From Falsiroseomonas sp050563535 (lineage in GTDB: Bacteria; Pseudomonadota; Alphaproteobacteria; Acetobacterales; Acetobacteraceae), in the NCBI RefSeq assembly GCF_050563535.1, contig NZ_JBNXUO010000017.1:35096-99095 (forward strand): DNA of 64,000 nt. Reading direction: 5' to 3'. Every line of letters begins with the position of its first letter. The first letter of the stretch is position 1. Below the pieces are notes generated by a model. It worked only from the letters and a program-made list of their open reading frames with translations, was not told the origin of the DNA and ran no database searches. A program made the position numbers and the translations under genes. Of the stretch, positions 8,161 through 16,840 are shown piece by piece.

Positions 8161-8571
8161 CGCGTGACGCGCGAGCGCCTGGCCCGGACGCGCGACCTGA
8201 TGGACCGCGTCCTGCCCGATGCCAGCGTCCCGGGCTGGGAGGCGCGGATGGAGGGGCTGACCCTGCCTGACCCGGACGACCGGCACGTGCTGGCCGCCGC
8301 GGTCGCGGCGGGCGCGGCGACGATCCTCACGATGAACCTCCGCGACTTCCAAGCGGCGGCGCTGGCGCCCCACGGCGTGGCGGCGGCGCATCCGGATTCC
8401 TTCCTCTGCACGACCCGCGACGCGGACCCGGCGGTGATGCGCGCCTCGGCTGAAGCCGCGCACGCCCACCTCAGCCGGAGTGCGCCCACCTTCGACGCCT
8501 TCCTCGATGCGCTGGATCGGCAGGGCTTGCCGGGCCTCGTCGCGCGGCTACGTGCGGGCGGTGCGTTGTGA
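8161..8571 (+). pseudogene. 3' fragment of a PIN-domain (VapC-like) gene
   Basis: About 136 codons resemble the C-terminal two-thirds of a PIN-family ribonuclease: a TRERLARTRDLMD helix, the conserved LPDPDDRHVLAAA active-site segment, an ILTMNLRDF motif, then a C-terminal extension. The N-terminal part with the first catalytic Asp (usually LDACVL) is missing. The open frame continues backwards only into DUF932 antisense sequence, so any product would be a chimera. The family cleaves RNA as a toxin; this copy should be inactive. Confidence 0.75.
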
Positions 8572-8617
8572 CCGCATCGCTCTTGGCCCACCCACGTCCC
8601 GGGCGGATACTGCGGGG

Positions 8618-9238
8618 GTGGACGAGACGGGGAACGACGCGGGGCGCGATGCGGCTCGAGCAAAGCTGCCTTGGGAGCTGCACCCGGCGCTGACGGAGGA
8701 GCGCCTGGCCGCCTGCGCGCGGCTGCTCGCGCGCGGGCGCGCCGACGCGGTGGCGCACGCGGATCCCTGGATGGGCGACGATGCGTGGAGCATCGGCTGC
8801 CGCGCCTACTCCTTCTCGCGCAACCGGCTCCGGCAGGCGGCGGAGGGCGGGCGTTACCGCTGGCTCGGCGTGCTCGACGCCACCCATCATTTCGTATTCC
8901 TTATCGAGGGCGTGCCCGTGCGCTTCTTCCGCGGCGACGCGGAGGAGCCCTCGAAGCGCACGCTCCGCCAGCAGGAGAGCGAGGCGCAGCAACTCGCCCT
9001 CGCGCTCGGCGACGCCGACCGGGCGGAGGGCCTGATGTTCTGCCTCGCCGTCGAGACGGGCGAGGGCGGCGAGGTGACGCGCGTGGTGTTCCTCGCGCTG
9101 CGCGGCGAGGACGGCGCGGCCGAGTGCTTCTGGCCGGTCCCGCTCGATCACGCGGACGTGTCGGCGCCGCCAGGGCGGAACGCCGGGGCGGCCCTGACGC
9201 CGCCCCTGGCGGCTGGCACGATGCGGCGCAGGGGATGA
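8618..9238 (+). CDS. conserved protein of unknown function, paralogue of the 50.0-50.7 kb gene
   Basis: A 206-residue soluble protein that I cannot assign. Residues 20-180 align closely with the product of 50045-50731, sharing LPWELH-ALTE, MGDDAWS-GCRAY, RWLGVLD, FVFLIE-VPVRF-RG and LAVETGEGG---RVVFLALRGE. The GTG at 8618 is chosen as start since homology begins shortly after and upstream sequence belongs to the PIN remnant. Both copies sit next to DUF932 (intact or remnant), so the pair probably belongs to one plasmid maintenance or anti-restriction module. No catalytic motif or membrane segment is apparent. Confidence 0.7.
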   Translation: MDETGNDAGRDAARAKLPWELHPALTEERLAACARLLARGRADAVAHADPWMGDDAWSIGCRAYSFSRNRLRQAAEGGRYRWLGVLDATHHFVFLIEGVPVRFFRGDAEEPSKRTLRQQESEAQQLALALGDADRAEGLMFCLAVETGEGGEVTRVVFLALRGEDGAAECFWPVPLDHADVSAPPGRNAGAALTPPLAAGTMRRRG

Positions 9239-9416
9239 TTCCGGTCTCGCTTTTCTGACCATTCTTACGAGTCCGGTTTTGTTCCTCACGACAGAGTGAC
9301 GCTAGAGGCTGGGTTTTACGTGCCCACACGCCAGGATTGCAGATTGTATTTGGGCCGCCGCCGTCGGTAGCATCCGCCCTCGCCACTCCAGAGGGGCCCG
9401 ACCGCAGTGCAGTTTT

Positions 9417-9432
9417 CGGTAGTCTGCTACCG
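9417..9432. promoter_or_regulatory. hairpin/operator candidate upstream of the transfer operon
   Basis: The inverted repeat CGGTAG-tctg-CTACCG lies about 90 bp before the first transfer-region gene, in an A/T-richer 284-bp gap (9239-9522). It resembles the CTGCTA half of the TAGCNGCTA palindromes in the replication region, so a shared plasmid regulator is possible but unproven. I see no other feature in this gap. Confidence 0.35.
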
Positions 9433-9522
9433 CGGCGCTCACGGCCTCGACGCCCCGGGGCGCCTCGCGCGAATCACAGAAATCGCTAGCTTGCCCGCGC
9501 AAACGGGAGGGGCGGTCGGGGC

Positions 9523-9909
9523 GTGGGCGACACACTCGGCGAGGCGGATCTACGCGAGGGTCTGCTCAGGGGCGGCCGCATCGAGGCTGTCGTGGTGGTC
9601 GCGCGCCGCGACCCCGACGGCGGCGTCGATCACGTGCCCTACCTCCTGCCCTCCTGGCGCCGCGGCTACGTCGCCATCGAGCTCTTCCGCGGCCCCGGCG
9701 TGCGCGGCTGGCGCGACCTTGACCGGCTGCTCCGGTTCCTGCGCGACGACATGTCCTTCAAGCTGCCCGTCTCGCTCTACGAGGAGGACTGCCCCCGCCT
9801 CGCGCGGCTGCGCTCCGTCCTCCCCCGCAGCGCCATCACGAAGCACGTCAAGGCGGACGCGAGCCAGCCGCCCGAGGGCATGGACGTGCCCGAGGCGCCG
9901 CCCGAGTAG
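9523..9909 (+). CDS. conserved hypothetical protein at the head of the virB operon
   Basis: A 128-residue soluble protein of no family I recognise. It begins at GTG 9523 and contains ARRDPDGGVDHVPYLLPSWRRGY followed by aromatic and Arg-rich segments (FRGPGVRGWRDLDRLLRFLRDD). There is no signal peptide or membrane helix. It precedes the lytic transglycosylase by 27 bp on the same strand and may be a regulator or cytoplasmic accessory of the transfer operon, inferred from position only. Confidence 0.6.
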   Translation: MGDTLGEADLREGLLRGGRIEAVVVVARRDPDGGVDHVPYLLPSWRRGYVAIELFRGPGVRGWRDLDRLLRFLRDDMSFKLPVSLYEEDCPRLARLRSVLPRSAITKHVKADASQPPEGMDVPEAPPE

Positions 9910-9936
9910 CTCCGCGCGCCGCGCTGGCGGTGCGCG

Positions 9937-10512
9937 GTGACCGGCTGCGAGGCGCTCGCCGGGCTGGCCCTGTTCGCTTGCGTGGCGCGCGACCCGCGCT
10001 GCCTGCCCGACGAGCACCGGCGCTTGCTCCCCGAGCTCGCGGCCGTCGCCGAGCGGGAGTCCGGCTTCCGCCCCTTCGCCATCCGCGACGAGGTCACGGG
10101 CGAGAGCTTGTTCCCGATGACGCGCGCCGAGGCCGTGGCGGTCGCCGCCGCGCGCGACGCGGCGGGCCGCACGCTTGGGCTCGGCTGGTTCCAGATCACG
10201 CACCGCGCCAACTGGCGCCGCCACGGCCTGACCGTTGAGACGGCGTTGGACCCCTGCGAGAACATGCGCGCGGGCGCGGCGCACCTGGCCGGCAACCTGC
10301 GGGACGCGGCCTTCCAACTCTACAACAGCGGCCGGCCCGGCGGCGCGCCGGGCTACGCCGCCGCGGTCGCGCGCCGCATCGGGCAGCACGCGGCGGCACT
10401 CGCCGCCGGCCCCGACGGGCCCGCCGGCGCCGCCACGGCGCCGGTCCCCCCTTTCCTCCTCCCCGACCTGGGTCGCGGCCGCCCGGGCAGGGACCTCGTG
10501 ACCGGCCGGTAG
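9937..10512 (+). CDS. virB1: VirB1-like lytic transglycosylase
   Basis: A 191-residue protein with an SLT-type fold. The catalytic glutamate is in AERESGF (about residue 42), followed by GLGWFQITH and AFQLYNSG motifs characteristic of soluble lytic transglycosylases. It would cut peptidoglycan locally for T4SS assembly. The hydrophobic N terminus (GCEALAGLALFACV) may serve as export signal. The C-terminal 50 residues are Pro/Gly-rich. It starts at GTG and lies directly ahead of the pilin gene. Confidence 0.85.
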   Translation: MTGCEALAGLALFACVARDPRCLPDEHRRLLPELAAVAERESGFRPFAIRDEVTGESLFPMTRAEAVAVAAARDAAGRTLGLGWFQITHRANWRRHGLTVETALDPCENMRAGAAHLAGNLRDAAFQLYNSGRPGGAPGYAAAVARRIGQHAAALAAGPDGPAGAATAPVPPFLLPDLGRGRPGRDLVTGR

Positions 10513-10522
10513 GAGATCGCCC

Positions 10523-10738
10523 ATGGGTGGCGGAGACGTCCTCACACGCGCGCTGACGGCCCTCGCGCAGTTCCTCGTCGGTCCCTTCGGGATCGCCTTC
10601 ATCATCGCCTGCGTCGTCATCGCCTTCCTCGCAGCGGCGGCGCGCATGGCGCCGCCCTCGGCCGGCTTCGTGGCGATGTTCTTCGGCGCCGCCGCGTTCA
10701 CCGGCGCGTACTTCGTCAACACCTTCATCGGGGGCTGA
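10523..10738 (+). CDS. virB2: VirB2/TrbC-like pilin subunit
   Basis: A 71-residue protein with two hydrophobic segments (about 12-38 and 46-68) linked by a short polar loop containing R and P, the layout of VirB2/TrbC conjugative pilins. It is shorter than usual because the long leader is missing; the first 12 residues would be the only N-terminal extension. The assignment rests on size, topology and position between virB1 and virB3. Confidence 0.8.
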   Translation: MGGGDVLTRALTALAQFLVGPFGIAFIIACVVIAFLAAAARMAPPSAGFVAMFFGAAAFTGAYFVNTFIGG

Positions 10739-10743
10739 GCGCG

Positions 10744-11058
10744 GTGCACGCCGCCGGACGCGACACGCTGTTCCTGGCCGCCACGCGCCCGGCGATGCGG
10801 TGGGGCGTGCCGATGGAGGGCTACTACCTGAACCTCTTCGGCACCTGGCTCCTCGGCATGGTGCTCGGCAGCCCGCTGTGGTGGGCGACCTTCCTCGTCT
10901 GGCACCTGCCCATGGTCGCGCTGACGAACCGCAACCCGCACTTCTTCCACGAGCTGCGCATATGGTACGCCACGCGCGGGCAGACGATCGGCGGCGTGCT
11001 GCGCGCCATGCCGGACCGCGCGCCACGGCGCGCGAAGGACCTATTGTCCGGTGTCTAG
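10744..11058 (+). CDS. virB3: VirB3 family inner-membrane T4SS protein
   Basis: A 104-residue protein with the typical VirB3 opening (LFLAATRPAMRWGVP) and two closely spaced membrane helices (about 25-60), ending in a basic cytoplasmic tail. VirB3 works with VirB4 at the inner-membrane complex. It begins at GTG 10744 and overlaps virB4 by 8 bp. Confidence 0.88.
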   Translation: MHAAGRDTLFLAATRPAMRWGVPMEGYYLNLFGTWLLGMVLGSPLWWATFLVWHLPMVALTNRNPHFFHELRIWYATRGQTIGGVLRAMPDRAPRRAKDLLSGV

Positions 11059-13567
11059 CCGCTTCGCCCCGCGCGCGCCGACGCTCGGCGAGCACGTCCC
11101 TGTCGAGGGCCACCTCACCGAGCGCGTGCTGCGGCTCTCCGACGACGGCGCCTACGCGATGCTCGCGCTCGACGGCCTGCCGGCCGAGACCGCGAGCGAC
11201 GCCGACCTCGTGGAGCGGGTCGCCCGCCTGAACGGGACGTGGCTCAACGTCTCCGCGGCCGACCGGCTGGTGGTGTCGATCTACGTCTGCCGGAGCCTCG
11301 CGGACCCGGCGGCGGTGCTGGAGCCCGACGAGCGGCTCGCCCCCTTCGCGCGCTCCTTCCAGGCAGCCTACCGGGAGCGGCTGCTCGACGGCCTGCTCTA
11401 CGAGAACCGGCTCTTCCTCGGGCTGCACCTGCGGCCCGCCGCCGGCGGCGGGCCGGAGTGGTGGGCGCGGCGCAGGGCGCGTAAGCACGGCGCCGACGCT
11501 GCTGGCGAGCGCGCGATCGACAGGGCGCGCCACCTCGAACGGATCGCCGACTGGCTGGCGTCGGAGCTGGCCGACTACGGCCCCCGCCCGCTCGGCCTGG
11601 CGGAGCGCGGCAAGGTGGTCTTCAGCGAGATCGGCGAGGCCCTCGCCTTCGCGGCGACGGGCGTATGGCGCCCCGTCCCGCTCACAACGGGCCGGCTCGC
11701 CGAGGCGATGTTCGCCGAGGAGGTGGCGTTCCACTACGAGACAGTGGAGCTGCGCGGCCCCGGCTACACGCAGTACGCCGCGGTCCTGACCTTCAAGGGC
11801 TACCCGGCGGTGACCTGGCCGGGGATGCTCGCCGCCGTCGAGCGGGCGCCGTTCCGCGGCACCCTGCTCCACCACTTCGAGCGCCTGCCGACCTCGGGCG
11901 GCATCGGCCTGCTCACGCGCCAACAGAACAAGATGGTCTGGGCCGGCGACAAGGCGCGCAGCCAGATCGCGGAGCTCGACGAGGCCGCGGACCGCGTCGC
12001 CTCCGGCCGGATGGCAATGGGCCTGCACAGCGTCTCGCTCACGCTGTTCTCGGACCGCGCCGGCGGCGCGCTGCCCTGGTACCGGCGCTTCGCCGCGGCG
12101 CTGCGGGGCGCGGGCCTCGGCTCCGTGGCCGCGGCGAGCGTCGAGGCGGCGCTCGACGACGCGACCGGCGGCCCCGGCCGGAACCCGCTCGACGACGTGG
12201 TGAACGCGGCCTGGAAGACGCTGGCCGACTGCGGCGCGGCGGTGGCGCGGGAGAACAAGGCCCTCATGGCGGCGTGGCTCGCGCAGCTCGCGGGCAACCA
12301 CCGCCTGCGTGCCCGGCCCGGGGCGCTCTCCACCCGCAACCTCGCGGCGATGGCCCCGCTGCACGGTCCGGCGCGGGGCGTGCCCGTCTCGCGCTGGGGT
12401 GCGCCGATCGTCACGCTCCGCACGACGGCCGGCACCGCCTACCCCTTCCACTGGCACGACGGCGAGGGCGACGACGCGGTCGGCAACACCCTCATCACCG
12501 GCGAGACCGGCTCGGGCAAGACGACCCTCGTCGGCGCGCTGATCGCCTGCACGGCGGGGCGGGCCGACGTCGTCGGCCTCGACCACAAGCAGGGCTGGCG
12601 GGTGCTCTTCGGGCACCTGGGCGCGCCCTACGCGGTCATGGGCGGCGGCAACCCGATGTTCGCGCCGCTCAAAGGCCTGGAGCCCACGCCTGGCAACCTC
12701 GACTTCCTCCTCGACCTCCTGCGCGGCTGCATCCTCCAGGGCGGCTGGCGCGACCTGACGCCGGAGGAGGAGCGGCTGCTGTCGCTCGGCATCCGCACCG
12801 TCATGGACAACCCGCCGGAGCACCGCCGGCTCGCCGAGGTTGCGGCCTTCCTGGCGCCCGACGTGGACGTGGACGGCGCCGGGGCGCGGCTCCTGAAGTG
12901 GTGCTGGGGCGGCGAGCTAGGCTGGGTGCTCGACGCCCCGCGCGACGCCCTCAACCTCTCGGGCGGCACGGTCGGCCTCGACGCCACCGACGTCCTGAAG
13001 AACGGCCGCGCCGCCGCGCCGACGCTCCTCTACCTCTTCCATCGCATCGGCCTGCACCTCGACGGGCGGCGCCGCCTGCTTCTGCCCGTGGACGAGGGCT
13101 GGCGCGTGCTGGAGGACCCGGCCTTCTACCGGCCGATCGCGGCCCAGCTGCGCACCATCCGCTCGAAGAACGGCGTCGTCGTGTTCATCACGCAGTCGCC
13201 CTCGGACGCGGCGAACAGCCCGATCGCGGCCGAGCTGCTGGAGCAGTGCCCGAACCAGATCCACCTGCCGAACCCGCGCGCCTCCGAGGAAGACTACGTC
13301 GGCCGGCTGAAGCGCACGCCGGGCGAGTTCGCCGCGCTGCGGGCGCTCGGGAAGGGGTCCGGGCAGTTCCTCGTTTGCAAGGGGCGCGAGAGCCTGATCG
13401 CGGAGCTGCGCCTGCGCGGCCTGCCGCAGCTCGCCGCGCTGTCGGCCGGCGAGGCCGCGCTGCGCGCCTACGAGGCGCTTCCCGAGGAGGTGCGGGCCGA
13501 CCCGCGCCGGCTCGAGCACGAGTTCCGGCGGCGCCGCGCCGCCGCGGAGCAGGAGGTTCCCGCATGA
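11051..13567 (+). CDS. virB4: VirB4 T4SS ATPase
   Basis: An 838-residue cytoplasmic ATPase that powers pilus biogenesis and substrate transfer. Walker A is GETGSGKTT near residue 485; a Walker B-like DEGWRVLED lies near 680 and an ITQSPSD motif at about 715. The N-terminal CagE/TrbE-like region (1-430) is complete. It begins at GTG 11051 inside the end of virB3 and overlaps virB5 by 4 bp. Length is normal for the family. Confidence 0.95.
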   Translation: MSSRFAPRAPTLGEHVPVEGHLTERVLRLSDDGAYAMLALDGLPAETASDADLVERVARLNGTWLNVSAADRLVVSIYVCRSLADPAAVLEPDERLAPFARSFQAAYRERLLDGLLYENRLFLGLHLRPAAGGGPEWWARRRARKHGADAAGERAIDRARHLERIADWLASELADYGPRPLGLAERGKVVFSEIGEALAFAATGVWRPVPLTTGRLAEAMFAEEVAFHYETVELRGPGYTQYAAVLTFKGYPAVTWPGMLAAVERAPFRGTLLHHFERLPTSGGIGLLTRQQNKMVWAGDKARSQIAELDEAADRVASGRMAMGLHSVSLTLFSDRAGGALPWYRRFAAALRGAGLGSVAAASVEAALDDATGGPGRNPLDDVVNAAWKTLADCGAAVARENKALMAAWLAQLAGNHRLRARPGALSTRNLAAMAPLHGPARGVPVSRWGAPIVTLRTTAGTAYPFHWHDGEGDDAVGNTLITGETGSGKTTLVGALIACTAGRADVVGLDHKQGWRVLFGHLGAPYAVMGGGNPMFAPLKGLEPTPGNLDFLLDLLRGCILQGGWRDLTPEEERLLSLGIRTVMDNPPEHRRLAEVAAFLAPDVDVDGAGARLLKWCWGGELGWVLDAPRDALNLSGGTVGLDATDVLKNGRAAAPTLLYLFHRIGLHLDGRRRLLLPVDEGWRVLEDPAFYRPIAAQLRTIRSKNGVVVFITQSPSDAANSPIAAELLEQCPNQIHLPNPRASEEDYVGRLKRTPGEFAALRALGKGSGQFLVCKGRESLIAELRLRGLPQLAALSAGEAALRAYEALPEEVRADPRRLEHEFRRRRAAAEQEVPA

Positions 13568-14310
13568 CGCGCGTCCCCAGTTTGGCGGCGGCCGCCGCGC
13601 TCGCCGTCCTCGCCGCCGCCCCGTCCGCGCGGGCGCAGCTGACGGTCGTCTGCCCGACCTGCCGGCAGGAGCTGACCGACAACCTGGCCTGGGCGCAGCA
13701 GGCCGCGGACATGATCCGGCAGCTCCAGCAGATGCAGCAGCAGTACCAGCAGCTCGTGATGACCTACCAGGCCATCACGCGGGTCACCGACCTCGGCAGC
13801 GCCGTCTCCGCACTGAGCATGATGGGCATCCGCAACCCGCTGCCGATCAACCCCTACGCGGCGCAGAGCCTGCTGAACGGCACGGGCGGCGCGAGCGGCA
13901 TGCTGAACTCGCTGTCGGGCCTCTACACGGGCACGGTGCGCGGCAACACGGTCTACGTGCCGCGCGACGACACCTGGACCACGCGCCAGATCGTCGCCAA
14001 CGGCGGCGGCTTGGCCGGCGCGCAGGCCCTCGCCCTCCAGCTCTACCAGTCGGCGGGAGAGCGGGTCGCCGGCCTCGCCGAGCTCCAGGGCCGCATCGAC
14101 GGCGCGCCGGACCCCTCGGAGCGCGAGGCACTGATCGCCCGCCTCGGCGTCGAGCAGGCCTACATCCAGAACCAGCAAGTCCAGGCGCAGAACATTCAAA
14201 CCTACCTCATCGCGCAGACGCAGGTCCGCGAGCAGCAGCGCGAGGAGCGCCTCCAGCAGAGCATCGACGAGATCCTCGAAGAGGCGCGCGGCCGGGGGTG
14301 GTGGCGATGA
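13564..14310 (+). CDS. virB5: VirB5/TrbJ-like periplasmic T4SS protein
   Basis: A 248-residue secreted protein: signal peptide (cleavage near ARAQ, residue 23), a CPTC pair just after cleavage, a Gln-rich coiled coil (QLQQMQQQYQQL) and long C-terminal helices. VirB5 proteins are minor pilus components. The order virB4-virB5 and the TrbJ-like helical pattern support the call. Confidence 0.85.
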   Translation: MTRVPSLAAAAALAVLAAAPSARAQLTVVCPTCRQELTDNLAWAQQAADMIRQLQQMQQQYQQLVMTYQAITRVTDLGSAVSALSMMGIRNPLPINPYAAQSLLNGTGGASGMLNSLSGLYTGTVRGNTVYVPRDDTWTTRQIVANGGGLAGAQALALQLYQSAGERVAGLAELQGRIDGAPDPSEREALIARLGVEQAYIQNQQVQAQNIQTYLIAQTQVREQQREERLQQSIDEILEEARGRGWWR

Positions 14311-14867
14311 CCGGCCGTCGGTGTGCCGTGCCGCGGTGCCGGGCACCGCGGCTGCTCGATCCGGACTTGCTCGGGGGGCTGGGGCTACTGCTCTGGACGC
14401 TCGCCTTCCTGGCGCTGAGCGCGGCCCTCGGGGTGGCGCAGCCGCTCCCGCCGCAGGAGCGCCGGACCGTCTCCTGGTACGCCGCCAACCCCTGGGCGCT
14501 GGAGGCCGTCACGCGCGCCTGCCGCGACGACCCGGGACGGCTGCGTGGCACCCCGGACTGCGTGAACGCCGACCAGGCCCGCATCGTTGTCGCCGAGCGC
14601 GAGGCCCGGGCCCGCGCCGGCATGCGACCGGAGCCGCCGGCCGGGGCGACGCCCGATGCGGAGCGCGCGCGTCAGGCGGAGGCCGAGGCGCGCCGCAACC
14701 AGGGCGACCTCACCTCGCCGACGAGCCCGCGCTACTGGGCAGCCAGGCCGATGGAGCGCGCGCAGCAACTCGCCCACTGCGGTCGGCTGACGGCCGAGCA
14801 GCAGGCTCGCTTTTACTGCGACGCCGCGCGCGCGGCCGAGGCGGCCGCGCGGAGGCCCCGGTCGTGA
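14307..14867 (+). CDS. EexN-like protein, possible entry exclusion factor
   Basis: A 186-residue protein with one N-terminal hydrophobic segment (about 25-47). A motif like that of EexN lipoproteins follows: VSWYAANPWALEAV, a Cys, DPG, TPDCVNADQAR. A second, weaker copy sits at the C terminus (YWAARPMERAQQLAHC, then a Cys and AARAAEAA). EexN blocks redundant transfer into cells already holding the plasmid. No clear lipobox is present, so it may be membrane-anchored rather than lipidated. I prefer ATG 14307, which overlaps the virB5 stop (ATGA), over GTG 14298. Confidence 0.6.
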   Translation: MTGRRCAVPRCRAPRLLDPDLLGGLGLLLWTLAFLALSAALGVAQPLPPQERRTVSWYAANPWALEAVTRACRDDPGRLRGTPDCVNADQARIVVAEREARARAGMRPEPPAGATPDAERARQAEAEARRNQGDLTSPTSPRYWAARPMERAQQLAHCGRLTAEQQARFYCDAARAAEAAARRPRS

Positions 14868-15904
14868 ACGGCTGGGACATCTTCAGCCGCCTCTACGACC
14901 TCGTGGCGATCCCGCTCACCGCGGGCGTGGACGCGATGATCGCGGCCATGACGGGCTGGGTCGCGGGCTGGCTGAAGGTGGCCCTCGTCGTCTACGTGAC
15001 CGGCCGCCTGATGTGGCAGGCGCTCGTGCAGAACGGCGAGCCGCTGAGCGAGGTCGAGCGGCTGGTCGTCATGGGCGCCGCCGCGGTCGCGCTCGTCACG
15101 ACGGTCGGCGGCTACGGCCCCTGGGCGCGCGACGTGCTGCTGAACGGGCTCGGGCCGGAGGTCGGCCGCGCGCTCGCCGGCTCGCTCGGAAACCGTCCGG
15201 TGACCGGCCCATTGTTCGACGAGATCTGGGGCAAGGCCTGGGTGTCGGGCCTCGCCATCTACCGCAGCCTGCCCTGGTCCATCGCCGGCCTGGGGCTCTG
15301 CATCATCGTCGTGTTCTACTGGATCATCGCGGTCTTCGCGATCGCGATCGCTTTCCTCGTCTGGATGAAGGCCTTCATCATCCTCGCGCTGCTGATCGGC
15401 GTCGGGCCGATCTTCGCGGGCCTGTTCGTGTTCCCGCTGTTCCGCCACATGGCGATCGGCTGGCTGAACACCGTCTTCGCCAACATCGTGCTGCAGGTCC
15501 TCTCGACCGCCCTGCTGGCGCTGCTGCTGAGCGCGGAGACGCAGCTCCTCTCGCAGGTCGCCACCCTCGCCGCGGCCGGCGGCATGGCGAACGAGATCCG
15601 CGGCGTGCAGATGCTGCTGGCCGGGATGGTGCTCTTCGTCGCCTGCGGCTGGATCACCTACCAGCTTCCCGGCATCGCCTCCGCCATCACCGGCGGCTTC
15701 GCCGGCTACGCCCTCCCCTACGTCCGCTCCTACGGCCGCGGCTCTTCGGGCGGAGGCGGGGGCGGCGGACCGCCGCAGCGTGACCCTTCGCCTCCTCAGG
15801 CGGCAGCCCCCGTGTCGCCCGCGCCCGTCGCCCCCGCGCCGATCCCGCTCGCCCTGCCCCGCCCCGCCCCCGGCCCGACCGGGCCGTCCATGTCCAACCG
15901 ATAG
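14864..15904 (+). CDS. virB6: VirB6/TrbL-like polytopic T4SS channel protein
   Basis: A 346-residue inner-membrane protein with about six hydrophobic helices (residues 25-290), including the conserved long loop and a helix pair around IGVGPIFAGLFVFPLF. A Gly-rich (GGGGGGG) and Pro/Ala-rich C-terminal tail follows. It forms part of the inner-membrane passage. GTG 14864 overlaps the previous stop (GTGA). Confidence 0.9.
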   Translation: MNGWDIFSRLYDLVAIPLTAGVDAMIAAMTGWVAGWLKVALVVYVTGRLMWQALVQNGEPLSEVERLVVMGAAAVALVTTVGGYGPWARDVLLNGLGPEVGRALAGSLGNRPVTGPLFDEIWGKAWVSGLAIYRSLPWSIAGLGLCIIVVFYWIIAVFAIAIAFLVWMKAFIILALLIGVGPIFAGLFVFPLFRHMAIGWLNTVFANIVLQVLSTALLALLLSAETQLLSQVATLAAAGGMANEIRGVQMLLAGMVLFVACGWITYQLPGIASAITGGFAGYALPYVRSYGRGSSGGGGGGGPPQRDPSPPQAAAPVSPAPVAPAPIPLALPRPAPGPTGPSMSNR

Positions 15905-15917
15905 GAGCCCCGCCGCC

Positions 15918-16082
15918 GTGCCGCGCCGTATCCTGCTCCTCGCCATGGCCCTCGCCGCGCTCGGCGCCGGCTGCTCCGACGGGGCGCGGCGCCTCGCCGA
16001 GCCTTCCGGGCCGGTCTTCCGGCTGAACCCGGACCGCTGGCCCGACGCGGCACCGCCGACGGGGAGGGCCGCCCTGCGATGA
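15918..16082 (+). CDS. small VirB7-like lipoprotein
   Basis: A 54-residue protein: short basic start, hydrophobic core and a lipobox-like LGAGC with Cys at about residue 19, then a polar tail (SDGARRLAEPSG...). Small lipoproteins in this position (between virB6 and virB8) stabilise VirB9 in the outer-membrane core. It starts at GTG 15918 after an AGGAG site and overlaps virB8 by 4 bp. Confidence 0.7.
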   Translation: MPRRILLLAMALAALGAGCSDGARRLAEPSGPVFRLNPDRWPDAAPPTGRAALR

Positions 16083-16840
16083 ACGCCCCCCTGCGCCTCA
16101 AGCCCGGCGTGTGGCCCGCCGAGCCGCTCAGCCCCGAGGCCGCCCAGGCCTTCCTCGCCGACGCCGCGGCGCGCGCCGACGAGGTGCGCCGCACCGGCCT
16201 CGCCTTCCGCCGCGCCGGCTGGATCGCCGGCGCCTTCGGCGCGCTCCTCGGCCTCGCCGGGGTCGGCGTCGCGGCCGCCGTGGTGCTGCGCGCCGAGCCC
16301 GCCCGGCTCGACTTCGCCCTGCTGGACCGCGACACCGGCGAGGTGAGCCCTACGCTCGCCGCCCGCGACGCGCCACGCGCCTTCACCGACCACACCGCGC
16401 GCCAGTACCTCCGGCGCTTCGTCGAGGCCTGCGATGGCTACGCGCCGACGCCGAACCCGACGACGCTCCAGCGCGACCTGCACCGCTGCGCTATCCTGCT
16501 CACCGAGCCGATGCAGGAGCGCTTCCGCGCGAGCGTGGCACGCTCCAACCCGGAGAGCCCGCTCGCCACCCTCGGCCGCAGCGGCGTCCGCACGACGGAG
16601 GGGTTCCGCTACTTCAAGTACCCCTCCGAGGGCCGCACCCAGACCTGGCGCGTGCAGTACACCCGCGTCGAGACGCGCGTCGGCGCCGGCGGCCCTGGCG
16701 TGACCACGCGCACGCCGATGACGGCGATGGTGAACTTCCAGTGGCGCCCCGAGCTGCCCCAGCTCGCGGAGGACCGCGACTGGAACACGGCCGGCATGCA
16801 GGTCGTGACCTACTCCATCGAGCCGGACACCGGGCGATGA
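16079..16840 (+). CDS. virB8: VirB8 T4SS assembly protein
   Basis: A 253-residue bitopic protein: cytoplasmic N terminus, one transmembrane helix (about 45-70), and a periplasmic NTF2-like domain with the family pattern (FVEACDGYAP, RDLHRCAILLTEPMQERF, MTAMVNFQW). VirB8 nucleates the inner-membrane complex. It is coupled to virB9 by an ATGA overlap. Confidence 0.92.
   Translation: MNAPLRLKPGVWPAEPLSPEAAQAFLADAAARADEVRRTGLAFRRAGWIAGAFGALLGLAGVGVAAAVVLRAEPARLDFALLDRDTGEVSPTLAARDAPRAFTDHTARQYLRRFVEACDGYAPTPNPTTLQRDLHRCAILLTEPMQERFRASVARSNPESPLATLGRSGVRTTEGFRYFKYPSEGRTQTWRVQYTRVETRVGAGGPGVTTRTPMTAMVNFQWRPELPQLAEDRDWNTAGMQVVTYSIEPDTGR

Noticed and set aside
11665..14310. Long open frame across virB4 and virB5
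   Set aside because: The virB4 part is a shadow with Arg/Ala/Pro-rich sequence; only the portion from 13564 (VirB5) is supported.
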